A DNA stretch of 64,000 bases from Anisakis pegreffii (taxonomy: Eukaryota > Nematoda > Chromadorea > Rhabditida > Anisakidae). The notes beneath the pieces were generated by a model. The model had not been told where the DNA came from. It searched no databases and worked only from the letters and a program-made list of their open reading frames with translations. Shown piece after piece: positions 50,649-62,680 of the stretch. Every line of letters begins with the position of its first letter. Position 1 is the stretch's first letter. The stretch is taken from assembly GCA_035041965.1 (NCBI GenBank), contig JAPYMA010000563.1:1-64000 (forward strand), written 5' to 3'. A program made the translations under genes and the position numbers.

Positions 50649-52421
50649 GGGCCTTCGAGGCCTGATTGGTTCTCATTCTAATAAATTTGGTGCATGTATT
50701 GACTGATTTATTGATCATATTTGTGTGACTATGGATATATCGATTCGATTCTAATGATCACTAGTTAGATTGCAATGATAATGTTCGTAGGTGAGATTTT
50801 TGAGTGCTTGATTCCCATGGAAGTGATCTTCTCCACTAACAATAAGACTTGAAGCCAAAATTTGATACTAAAAATTTTACTCAATAAAAACTATTGATAA
50901 CATAACAATACGAACAACAACAACAACAACAACAGAAAAACAACTAAACAAAATGATAATATTCTAAAACTTCCATAAAATTTCAAAATTTCACTCCAAA
51001 TTCAAAATCCTCTCAAACTGATTTGCGGATAAAACAAAAGAATGCTAACTTTCAAAAAAAAAAAATGAAACAGAACGGGAACGTAAACAATATATGAAAA
51101 CTTAGCGATAACAACCAAACTTCGTCAAAACAATGCGGTGTAAAGTGTCATCAGACATATCAATGGCTCGACGATATGATAATCTGGCATTTCAAAACAC
51201 ACAATCTCTTCACTCGAACGCATAATAGCAATAATATGACAACTAGAAAATTATCAGCTAGTAACAATGATGCCGATTCGTGTGCTTAGAGAGCGACAAC
51301 GATTCCGCAGAACAGATACTGATGAAAAGCAAGCATAATAGTAATCAAACACAACGAAAAGTGCCAACGTAGACAAAAAGCAAATCACAAGTCACGATGG
51401 TCTCATCTCAGAGAAATTTTGTGCAGTATCTTCTTCATGAAACGATGAAAGAACAACTTAAATTTCGTGAGACGAAATCACGTTTGCATTGGCATTAACA
51501 ATTCAAAGCATCGATACAGACAGACAGCTAATGTAACAGATTATCACTGATTATTGTGAGATAACTCATCATCATCATCATCATATCACTCATCCGAACA
51601 CATTAACTTAATCACACTCAAAAACCTCCTTATACTCATCTCGGATCACCATTACCATTTGCATCGCAGTTACAACTAATCACATCTTCGAATGAACATC
51701 GATCAATCATCAGCATGTGGCAAGAGCCGAACCCGAAACAACATGATAATAGTGTTAACGATACACTGGATGAGCGATTGAATTGAGTGAACGAACACAA
51801 AAACAAATAAATCTTAATCAAATATTTCAATCGCGAACAGTTGACGGCATCATTCCTTCAAACGAAAGAATCCAAACAACACAAACACAACAACGCTCAA
51901 AACAATTGTGTCAATAACGTCTCTCAGTACCTTCAGTGGAACGCTAACAACGGCAAATAACAAGTCTGAAAAAAACATAATGATGGGATATCAGTGAGAA
52001 TTGGAAAACTAGGATGCATATTACACGTTTATGGAATAAGTCTTTAACGGCAGACATCAACAATAACGATAACAAGATAATGAAACTGCGCAACAATATA
52101 GTTATAACTAGCAACAACAACAAAACAAACAATAGTAACAATGACAAAAATAATGAACGCATCAGCAATAAAATATGATCTGGGAAGATTAAAGTATAAT
52201 TTTGAGAAATGCAACGCAACGAACCAACGAACGAAAACGAGTTGAGTGGCTGCGAACAAAAAAAGAAAGAAGGCAAAACATCAATCGAGATTACAGGCTG
52301 TAAATCGTTTTGCATTGATTTCAAGAACGTAATCATGTCAGTGATGTGTTGTAAGGAGATCGATTCAACAGTAAAGTGTTGCTTTCTATTCTGTTCGTTG
52401 TGAGTAACAAATCACATTAAT
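50649..52421. other. Intergenic region, 1.8 kb
   Basis: No gene was supported. A (CAA)n run lies at about 50912-50934 and an (ATC)n run at 51569-51583. The flanking genes converge here, so it should hold the 3' ends of both. Confidence 0.5.
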
Positions 52422-54826
52422 TCACTCGATTGAGTCTAATTGGTTACCTATTCCAACATCACTCACAAGTTTATGCACAATTTCATCGATAATCTTGCGA
52501 GGGTGTTGATTCTCATCATTCGACGTCTTCTCTTCGCCACGTTGATTACCCTCCTTCAGTTGCTCGCCGGCCGAACGATGGCTGGGTGGTGGTGATGAGT
52601 AACGTTCCGAGGCTGACTTCGAGAGTAACCACGCTTCCGGTCTCGTAAGCGATGCTTCTCCTTCTGACAATTCAAACGGATCAAAAATATTAGCATTTGC
52701 TGCATAATCTCTGAAAATAGACAAAATATTACATTGATGCGCGTTATATGGTAGCGCATTAAGATGAATCCACAACAGTAAAATAGTGTTATAATAAAAC
52801 TAATAGATATAAAACGAAAAGCTGACCGATCATCATACACATGCCCACCACCACGAGCATTGTATCGGCCTCGTTTCCAAGGTGGTCCTCCTCTAGGGGC
52901 ACCGCCTTGATCGTTACCACCAAATCGACCTCGTTTCCAAGCGTTGTTCCCTCTCTGACCCCTACCTCTCGAATCACCTCCTCTCGCCGCATTCCCAAAG
53001 CCACCCCGCGAATGATACCCTCCTCCTCCTCCCCCTCCTCCTCTAGCAAACCCATTCCCTCGTTGATTGTAATTGAATCTGCCTCGATGATCCTGTTGTG
53101 CCTCACGTCTTCTACGTTGCTGTCTTTGCAGTTCTCTCAACTCTTGTGATTCTTGTTCAGAAAGTTGAACGTAATCGTTACATTCATTATTCAACGTTAC
53201 GATCATTGTCGGATGATCTAACACAAAACGATTTCGCAAGTTATCCAAAATCTTTTTCGTTGGATCGACCACATAGAATCTGAAATCTGCTTGAAGATGC
53301 AATGGAAGAAGTTAACTTTTAATGAAACGCTGAACCATTGCGAATAAATAACAACCTTTGTTTATCTTCCATCGGAACGGGCATATAAACAAGCAAGTTG
53401 TCAATACCAGCTTCTTGAAACGGCAACATTTTATCAGCGTCCAACTCATCACGATTCACTACGGGACCAATCTACAAACCATAACCATTATTGTCAAAGT
53501 ACAACTAAACTCAGAAGATACCTTTTTCGGTTTCAAGAACTGCTTCAGAAGAGTGGCGACGGCAATGCTTTCTGGGATATTGTTCGCTGTGTAAATATAA
53601 TCCACTGTGTTCCGTTCCTTTTCGTCACCTCCTTCACTTGCCTTCACTTCACGTCGAAATATCAATCTAATCGTCCAGAAGATCGTGTCCGAGAATTGTT
53701 CGTGTCGAGATGCACCCTCTTCTAAACACTTTCAAGTTCTTCAAATAAAGTATTGAATGATACGAGATTAGGATTCGGCGCTCCCACAGACGGAATTACT
53801 CAGATATGAGTCAGCGGAATCAATTCAGCAGAAATCAAGTTTACCTTTATCTCTGGAAATAGTCAACCAAATTCTCCTCCGATTCGCATTCGAACATAGA
53901 TAGTGCTGTTTTCGTGTCAAAGGATGATCGTTCGATATTCTTTCTTCACATTCATTCATACTATTCATTGATACGGATCTTGTTGACTGTTCCTAAATAA
54001 TAAAACTTTTGTAGAAGGCGCAACGTTAATGTGGTATGTAAATTTGTTCGCCAATGATGACCAGAATGAGGTGATTACTTCATTATAACAAGCGGTTGTT
54101 GATGAGCATTGTTTGTGATGAGACGCTGACGATTCAGATTGCGCTTTTTGGTTCGTTGATTGGTTATTATAATCACTGTCAGAAGCGGCATCGATCTGAG
54201 ATGACGGCTGCACAGAAGGTTGTTTATCGAGAACGAAAGGAGAGTTTGATTGATGCGATGCACTTATGTTTTCGGGTGATACTTGCGGTGATTTACTATT
54301 TGGCGAATGCACAGGTTGATTCGAATTTGCTGCATTTTTTGATGGCGAATTGTTGACTTGCGATGGATTTTCAGTTGGATAAAATGTGTCACTCGTCACC
54401 AAACTGACGGCATCATCTTTGACCTTGTCCAAAAACTTCTGGTCATTCACGGCTACTGATGGTGTGTAATCGTTCAATCGTTTAATCGTGCCGAATGTGT
54501 TTGGATCACGCTGTCCGCTACACTGAAACACTTGAATTTATTCATAGAGTCACGTAAAAACCGAACTAGTTAAGCAAGCACCAAAGCCATCAAATCTCAT
54601 AAAAGTCGGTGCTGAAAAGAAGGGAGGGAAATCTGAAAAAAAAGCGATTGTGACCAACGTTGTGTTGCTCTTTGTGATGTTTCGAGCACTGCAGCGAACA
54701 AGATCGGAATAGACACCGTGGACACTTGTATTTGAATGGTTCTTTTCGGCACTGATCACAAAGACGAACCACTGATTTCGGGCTTGCTTCAGACTCATTT
54801 TCGCCCACAGCTGACTCATCCACCAT
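52422..54826 (-). CDS. bcd1: Box C/D snoRNA assembly factor BCD1/ZNHIT6
   Basis: BCD1 is a nuclear factor needed for box C/D snoRNP assembly and snoRNA stability. Seven minus-strand exons join in phase: 54826-54659, 54522-54079, 53992-53845, 53721-53522, 53471-53356, 53279-52827, 52710-52422. They encode 605 residues. The zf-HIT zinc finger is at about residues 23-60 (CDQC, YKCPRC, RSCSLQCSKHH, then CSG), followed directly by QRDPNTF as in the human protein. A Ser/Asn/Gln-rich spacer follows. The BCD1 body then has DTIFWTIRLIF and the conserved YVVDPTKKILDNLRNRF block with HPTMIVTL. After that comes an RGG/Gly-rich segment (about residues 425-505) and an acidic tail that I do not know from yeast or human homologues. 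An alternative short exon at about 53728-53801 was rejected. Confidence 0.92.
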
Positions 54827-55799
54827 ACTGAAACCGAATGAAATTAATACAACACATTCACCAAACGGGGTTACACGAACGGCGCATTATTTATTTTAAT
54901 ATTGAGCATCTAATCCAATCCTTCAGAATTAACGTCATTTTTTTGTGGTGCGATACAGCATTTCCCAAAATACGCTTGATAACAATTACAATCAGGCAAT
55001 AAATCATATCCCTACCCTGCAATACACACACTTAATAATTTTTATTCAATCCAAACCAGTGCAGGCGGCAACCACTACTTTCGTAACGGGTTACGAGGCA
55101 CTAATCTTCAATCTAGCTTCTGCGCTGTCTAATTCTCTTGTTTGCAATTGCTCTGCTAGGTTGCTTTAGAAAACATTTGAGGCGATCAACTAACCTATTG
55201 AAAGCGTTTTAGCCAAAACATTGCACCGACACATCGCCATATGCCCAATGTGCTAACAACAAAAAAAAGGTTATCCGAATACTGCAAGAGTGGATAAAAA
55301 CGTAATCTGTTAAATCCTCTCAAATCATATAGGACAATAATCAATGAACACAACTCATAAATGTATACCATTGAATGAAATACACAAAAAGGATGGGTAA
55401 TTACCAATAGATCTCAATCTGCCTGTTTAGAACGACCGAATGCTGACTGATTCCATATCACTTCAACTTTCTCTACATAATTCGTCTAGTGTTTTTCATC
55501 AAGAGCAACAAATGCGTTCACAAACATTATTTATCGACCCCATTATGTATAAACACATAATAACAATAACAAAAATACTGAAAATAAATTTGTACGATTC
55601 AATAGTTTCAACAAATTGTTAATCGACTAACATTATCCATTAATAAAATATTAAACAGTTAATGTGAAATTAATATTAAAGTTAATATGAAAAAATTAAT
55701 ACAATAGTTAATATGAAACGATAACAGCAACAACAACAATAACATTATTAAAATGACAATCATTCAAATGAAAACGGAATAATCAACGAAATATTTTCA
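54827..55799. other. Region upstream of the BCD1 gene
   Basis: AT-rich, with no supported gene. It probably includes the BCD1 promoter. Confidence 0.5.
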
Positions 55800-56025
55800 T
55801 CAATTCACAAATTTTAATTCACAACTATATACTGATGGTGAGTCAGAAGGAATCGCTTGTAAGCGTATAACACGATGTTGAAAGTGAAAACGATCCGGAT
55901 AATTCACACCATGCTTAATGAAAGACAACGACCACTGAACAAAGACAACCATTGCTACCGCAGCAATGAACAAATTTAAATGAGAGACATTCACTTTATT
56001 TGGATCACTGAAAGTATCAAGCTCA
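55800..56025 (-). CDS. Possible small membrane-protein exon
   Basis: A minus-strand open frame follows a strong acceptor (GATACTTTCAG, exon start near 56006) and ends in a stop at 55800. It encodes about 68 residues with one membrane-type helix (LFIAAVAMVVFVQWSLSFI) and a polar tail. No upstream exon joined in phase, and the first in-frame ATG lies within the helix. It may be the last exon of a gene whose start I could not find, or a chance frame just 3' of the Myb-type gene. No family was recognised. Confidence 0.25.
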
Positions 56026-56122
56026 AATATAAATTTTACACTTAACAACTACGAAACAACTCAGGCTTTGCAAAGAAGTATATCTTTGATCGTGAATTCC
56101 ATCATATCAACTAATCTAATCG

Positions 56123-57714
56123 CTATAAAGAATTTAATCCTCGCACAAAATTACGATATTCCTTTAACAACTTTTTTATCCTCAAAACCTCATCTTGACG
56201 TCCCTTTCGTTCCGCTTTACGCAATTTCTTCTTCAATTTTTCTTTTAATTGATCAAGTTCTTTCTTCTTTTCTTCATACTTCACTTTATCTTCTTCAGTG
56301 ATATCAACTCCTAATGATTTACTTTTCCTTTCTTCATTCCTCGATTTCACTATAACTGTAACATTCAATTTACCATCGTTCAAACTCCGAACATGAGTGC
56401 TCATCTTTACTGATTCACTGTTACTGTCTTCTCGTGTAATTTCCTTCGATTTTTTTCGCAACTTTTTGAGACGTTTTCGCTCTTTTTCATCAGTTTCATT
56501 TGTAGATTCGTTGATAGTCTCATCCGTCTGACTGTGCCATCGTTTCCCTGACGTCTTTTTAGACGTTTCCATGCAACCACCTTCTCCTGTTACTGCAGCA
56601 GAAGACTGTTCAATGCCGCAGTCGGAAATATGACTGTGATTGCGCTTCTTCGATTTTTTATGCTGCTTATTCGTTAATTTAGCATTTTCACCATCAACAC
56701 CGAAAGAATTCTCCTGGATAGAATCTGACGCTATTCGACGACGAGCTTCGCGTTCTTTCCTTTTGTCTCTTTTCAGCTTCTTCAGTCGTTTCCTCTCATT
56801 CTCACTGAGATCACTTTCACTCGCAACCACTGCAACGTTCCCACCAGATTCTCCCTTTTTAGAATGCCTTTTATCATTCTTTTCTGATTTTTTCGCTATG
56901 TTTTCCCTTTCAGCGCTGCTATCCACTTTAATGAAACCAAAATAAGAAGTTGGCGCAGGCGATTGACGATCGTTGATCCCGTTTGCATCCCTCTTCTCCT
57001 TCTTCTTTCTTCTCTTCACATCCGCACTGATCTCTTCATCCTTTCCAAATTCGTTATCGTTATCTCCAGTCGAAACTTCGTTCTCATTATTATCTTTCAA
57101 ACGATTTGAATGCTTTCTTTTCGTTTTTATTTCATCCTTCACATCGCATTCACTCCACCCATCATTCTCTTTTCCGGTGTCGTTTTCCTGCAATCAAATA
57201 ACAATTTCTTTAGAATGAAATAATAATAATATTTTCGTGATGAAACAATAATATTAAGTCGCTCACCCGTTCACTTCGCTGCTCCTCCAGTTCATTTTTC
57301 GATATTTCTATTATACCATCACAAAAGTTCTTTGCAGAATTGCTCTCAACCACATCATAATAATCGATCTCATTGCTCGTGCCTTCCAGTGCTCCATCTG
57401 CATCATTCATCATTCCCTCTGAATTATTCATTCCTTTTAGGATTCTTTTTCTTTCAGAGAAAGTCATTCGACTGAATGTTTGTTGTTGTTTAGTCTCATT
57501 AAAAGTGACTAGACATTTCAATCGTCCAATCTTATTTCTTGAATGGTATTATTACAATGCTAATCACACTCATCAGAAACGCTGCAACAACACCGTCAAA
57601 GAGATCACCTTTCAAAAGTTGTGTTCTACCTGTGTGATACGCCATTTCATTATCGGTTCGATTGAAGCTGGTCGTTGCTGCATGTTGCAATTCATCTAAC
57701 ATATCATCATCATT

Positions 57715-57754
<40 letters not shown>

Positions 57755-60349
57755 CTGAAATGCGGAAGGACATATGCATTGCCCCGTGCCAGCATCTCCT
57801 TATAGTTGGGTACTTGTTCTAGGGATATTCCAGCTGCTTGTAACTGTTTAATTACCACCGCCTTCAACTTATCCATATTCCCACGTACTACATGTCGTAA
57901 CTCTCGATAGAACTTCCAATGTGTTGCTTTACTGTACTCTATCATAACATCAGCCAAATCTGCAATTATAACTCTGTAGAATCCATCTGCATTCAGACAG
58001 ATAGGCGAAGATTTATTTTGAATAAGAGGACGATCAAGAGCACACGGGTTAAAACGAAACATTGGAAGTGTTACCTCGGCAAGTAAGTTCATCGATGACT
58101 GGTATATCTTTCCTCAATGCAAGTAAACATCTGCTTCTCACCATCAGGAATTTTTCAACTGCATAATACCCTTCTTTATAACCACGTGTATAAAAACCCG
58201 TTAGACCCTCTTCCATCATCCTCAAACAAGCGATTAAACTGACAGAAAAGATTTGAGGAAACAAAGGATGAAAGGAATTGAAATCAACGATACATTCAAT
58301 CCAGAAAATTTCGCAAACAACCGCTAATATATTGAACCAAACAGAAGAGAAACGAGATAAACATTTAAGAGAGTATGAATGGAAAGCATGAAATAATTCG
58401 ACTAGCACCCAACAATCACAAGAAATAAACCTCTGGTGCACAAGATTCTTGTCGATATCTCGAACATTCACTGGATTCTGCTCACGAATAATTGCCACTG
58501 TTCGCTGCCATTCTAGCGTATTCATCCTTCTTGATGGTAGATTGTATAGTCGACTCACTCGGTTCATATTACGTCCGCATTCCTCGTATGCCTTTTTCAG
58601 CTTTTCTCCTTCGTACAACCTGAATAAATGAATGAAAAGTTTTCAGAATGATTTTCAGAAGAATTTTCAACAGCAAACCAGCACTAGTCCGCAAAACCGA
58701 TACAACATTCCGTTGGTTAGGTGGCTGAATGCTTGACTGATGAGTTGATTAATGAGGACCAACTGACGTGAAATAAACTCAGAAGTGAAGTGAAGCACAC
58801 ACTTTCTCAACGCAGCAACTAAATCGAACTCACCAGTAACGTTTCGCCTGACTAGCAGTCATCCGCACTGCGGTCATATTCAAAGCAACCACTGCGTAAT
58901 CGATTTCCTCCTTTGATTCGAATAGTTCCAAGACTGCACTTAGTGATGGATAACGTTGTGCGGTGTTTCTTCCAGCAGCATAAGTTACGTATTCTGCAAT
59001 TTACCTTCATTTCATCACCTAAACACTAAGTGCACATTTCAATTGCTATCGAATCACTCACTCCCTCGAGATCATATCAAGAAAGAGCTTCGCACAGGAA
59101 CCAAAAGTGTCGATCGATTCGAATAAGTTCATCAATCAAGAGAACATGCAAAACCAACTGAAGAAGTAAGCTCTTTCGTTTGCAGTCATCTCTTTCAGTG
59201 GAGTCGAATCATAGGTCGATTCATCAAACGCCTCATCCAAACCCAATTTCCGCATATGATACACCACCGAATCACGGCCTATTTGCATTCTGTGTACTAT
59301 TTCCAGTGGACCGAAGCCGAGTTTCACTAACTCTTTCAAAGTTTCCAGTCTTTCTGGAGTCCATTTGTTTGTAATTTTCCAATCCCTGAAGTGATGAATT
59401 GTTCACCAACCGTTCTCAACATTAAATTCTGGTCACTTTACTCATCTGTTCACCTGTTTTTCACGTCAAAGTTCATTGTTAAAATTCAGTTCTGAAACAG
59501 ACTACAAGCAAAACCTATACTAATTGTTAAGATTGCACAATGTTTTATGTGTTTGTTTTCTAAAAAACATAACTTAAATCAAAAGAGTAACAAAACGATG
59601 ATAGAATTATACTTACGTGTATTTGGACAGATTTTGATCCCTTGGTCGGAATAAATAATGAAGTCTCCATATTACCTGGTAACCAGTTCGTTGATCCAAA
59701 CCTCTACCTTAAATAGAACAATGAAAGAGGATTGCATAATGAAGTAAAGATTTGAATGCTATTCGTATTATCGTTCATTCGTTCACGAACAAATAAATAA
59801 ACAAACATACACATATTGGGAACGAACTGCATGTCGAAGAGCTTTTTCACATGTTTTTGAAAGTCACCATTTTTCATCTTCTCATAACTGTAACCACCGG
59901 AATATTCAAACGCTGCATCATCATCCAATCCGTGCTTTTGGGCAAACATTGACCAGTTCTGAGAAATAGATCAGTTAACAACATACAGCATCGTTTTGTT
60001 CATTTCAAGCCAACAAGCCAAAAGTTGGAATAAAGAAAGTCTGTAACAAACCTTGCGAAGAATCTCATCTTCTTTTTCGGTAAAGTGTCCCTTTCTTATT
60101 TCAACACCTTAAAACAGTTCAATAATCACTGATCGTAATGATTGGAATGGAATCAATCGAACTGAGACGTTTACAAATGATAAGGCGAACGAATAACAAA
60201 CCAACCACATTGTTCCATACGTTCCACAACCCTTCTACATGGCGCTGCTCTTGCTCGATGATATATTAATGTACCATCCGCATCACGCACACCAGTGGCT
60301 GGTAAAGGCCTGGGTGATGCTCGTACCATCCAACTGAATGCAGTTCGCG
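56123..60349 (-). CDS. Large Myb/SANT-type nuclear protein (TTF1-like), 5' end incomplete
   Basis: Eleven minus-strand exons join in phase: 60349-60206, 60107-60052, 59958-59813, 59703-59617, 59385-59159, 58993-58834, 58619-58431, 58238-58075, 57986-57630, 57508-57267, 57187-56123. They encode at least 945 residues. The first Myb-like unit starts GHFTEKEDEILRKNWSMFA and runs into RTGYQVIWRLHYLF. A second is in KWTPERLETLKELVKLGFGP and VYHMRKLGL. This layout resembles TTF1/Reb1-class factors that bind rDNA terminators, but the assignment rests on pattern only. The middle is helical and unrecognised. A run of about 13 Asp is encoded by the GAT repeat at 57711-57752. The last exon is a 354-residue Lys/Glu-rich, coiled-coil-like tail typical of nucleolar proteins. 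The first exon starts at an acceptor, so upstream coding exists but was not located. Confidence 0.7.
57711..57752. repeat. ATC/GAT trinucleotide repeat in coding sequence
   Basis: This run, read on the minus strand, codes for the poly-aspartate tract of the Myb-type protein. It is likely to vary in length. Confidence 0.9.
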
Positions 60350-60839
60350 CTGATTATGACGGGTTTATGCCAACAGACTATCCACTTATCCTAGAAATTC
60401 ATCGACTAATAGCGCACGATATTCACGAATACCTCGTCGTCAACTCGTTAACATTACAAACAATTCTAAGGATCCGAAAAATCGGCGCATCATTCATCCA
60501 TATGCATCATCTCCGGATTGGTTCCACTGGAGAGAAAATCTCAAATTGAAAACAACATGAAAGTAAATCCATGCTAATGAGAGTAATGATAATGCTGAAT
60601 TAACTGCATGTACACAATGCATTTGGTAATCCTGCAGTACAGGTCAACGATAAACGGGGTGTGGTCTAACACACACAGAACACGCCTCAGCCATCGCACG
60701 CATGAAGACATTCTGCCACAGCTATCTTCGCATATGATCAGCTGCTCTCTGGAATAATGAGAAGTTTTTCAACTGAAATTAACTCAGTTTGAGTAAATAA
60801 GCATTATTGCAGCTAACTGTAATCCGTGCGACGAGAAAT
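60350..60839. other. Region holding the missing 5' end of the Myb-type gene
   Basis: A few short minus-strand frames and splice-like signals exist here, for example an acceptor-like TTCTCTCCAG near 60525. None joins the first identified exon in phase. No other gene was seen. Confidence 0.35.
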
Positions 60840-60990
60840 TAACCAATGATTTAACCCCATGAGGTAGCATTTTTGTTGATTACATTGACTTTGGGCGTGG
60901 CTAGTTACCGTAGTCATTTAACCCAGGGGGTGCTACTCCTGTTGGTTGCTTTAACTGTGGGCGTGCCTAGTTACCGTAGTCATTCAACGT
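60840..60990. repeat. Two-unit tandem repeat
   Basis: Two diverged units of about 65-70 bp share the blocks GGGCGTG-CTAGTTACCGTAGTCATT (60893-60918 and 60959-60984). Confidence 0.8.
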
Positions 60991-61014
60991 ATCAATACGA
61001 TACTATAGCTCATT

Positions 61015-61830
61015 ATAGGTTACCTACCATCTTCAATGTAACTGTATTCTCAGGTTTGCCTGGCAACATATGAATTTCTTTACACCATTCGATCGAGCTT
61101 TTGCTTACTTGAGGAGATATACCCAATTTCTCAACGCTATCGGGGCTGCCATCTCCGAACCTACCGTACTCTCAGCTTTGCTCAGTAACATATGAATTTC
61201 TGTGCACCATTCGATCCAGTGGAACCTCTGAATTCAGAAAAACCTATATTTAGCTTAGCAATTCCACTTTTTTTTCAGGAGATATGGCTATTTTCGTAAA
61301 CCCATATCAACAACAAGCGTAAACGCGCTCGTTCATATACATTCTATCACTATAGATCAATATGAATACTTTACTCTAGCACTATATAGGTTACAATCTT
61401 CAGGGTGACCGCACTCTCAGGTTTGCCCAGTAACATGTGAATTTCTTTCCACCATTCGATCCATCGCAATCTCTAGATTCGAGACATCATATATTTTACT
61501 GAGCGATTTTGCTTACTTGAGGAAATATAGCTATTACATCAATACTATCGTGGTTGCCATGTTCGAGCCTACCGTACTCTCGGTTTTGACCAATAACATA
61601 TCAAATTCTCTACACTATTCGATTCCTTAAAGCTCCTGGATTCAGAATATTATAGATTTTGTTGAGCAGTTCTGCTTACATGAGGAGATATAGCTATTTT
61701 CGTAAAGCTATCTCAGCTGGCGCAATGGTGCTGATTAATATGCATTTGATCACTATAGGTCAATAGATATCATTCAATGCTATAGAAATATAGGTATGAT
61801 ACATTCAAGCCTACCGTCTTCAAGCATTGA
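61015..61830. repeat. Diverged tandem array, four or more units
   Basis: A block of the form TRYTCTCRGNTTTGMCYRGYAACAT, then RTGAATTTCTNTNCACCATTCGATC, occurs at about 61046, 61169, 61408 and 61576. Each is followed by related ACTTGAGGAGATATAGCTATTT and TATAGGTYA blocks. Spacing is irregular (about 120-240 bp), so units carry internal indels. No coding frame is conserved between units. Confidence 0.8.
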
Positions 61831-62289
61831 CAGTGTGAGCGTAACTTTCTTAAAATCACTGTTGATTCCTGATCGTTAGGTATTACCGTGCTCGCGTATG
61901 GACATGGTATGAAGTGAAGTAATGAGCAGTAGATAAAGACCCTCAGATGTCAGAGTTAGGATATTTGATAATTCTTAGATCCTGAGTGAACAAACTCGGC
62001 TCCGCTGAGCTTGTGATAAGTCCGTGGTAATGGATGTAACCTAAGGTTTAGATGCAGAATGAAAACTCGTTCCTCCAAAATGATGTTGATCAATTGCAAA
62101 AGGTTTTATGAATGACGTTTCAATGAGATATTGAAACGTTGTCGGAGAGGATCATTCCATTTCTTGCACTTGAACAGTCGTTTCGTTGTGTGGCAACTCA
62201 CTCTGCACATATCAATTCTATTGTAAATGCCTTCGTAACGAGAATTTGAAGTGAACAAATGAAAAGAGTGAAGATTCTGAAGGTAATTA

Positions 62290-62680
62290 CGAATGAGAGT
62301 GAATCAGTGATACGTCTGCAATGAATGAGAAAAGTGCCGCTTCACAATGGGAATGTAATGCAATCAGCAACGTTGGAAATGAGAGTGATGAGACATCGCA
62401 GGAATTGGACGTAAAAATTGGTGATGGAATGTGAGCGGTGAATAGAGTGCAGGAGAATGGCTTCTCATGGAAGTAGCTATTCAGATGGCATGCACGCTTT
62501 TCATGCTCTCGTGTACGGTTCTACTTCAACAGTCTCTCCATGAATCCTATGTCTAATTTCCATACTCTCTCATCACTCTCATCACTAAAGTAAGTTACTG
62601 CATTGTAATTCCACTGTGTGGTGGTGGTTTTCTTATTCACTTCAGCCGCATCACTGATTCGCTCTCATTCATGATTCTCC
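62290..62680. mobile_element. Second MITE-like copy
   Basis: It shares [45 protein letters not shown] and GGAATTRGACRTAAAAAT with 22768-22870. Its right part contains complementary blocks (ACTCTCATCACT, TTACTGCATTGTAATTCCACTGTG, CTCTCATTCAT), so the ends are again inverted. Confidence 0.6.

Noticed and set aside
53728..53801. Extra BCD1 exon reading VIPSVGAPNPNLVSFN
   Set aside because: It opens in phase but has no usable donor before its stop. Skipping it joins the flanking exons in phase at a better acceptor.
52422..60349. Operon of the Myb-type gene and BCD1
   Set aside because: Same strand, but 1.3 kb apart, far more than the ~100 bp typical of nematode operons.
60295..60549. Plus-strand 84-residue open frame
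   Set aside because: Its 5' part is antisense to the first identified exon of the Myb-type gene. It has no splice or domain support.
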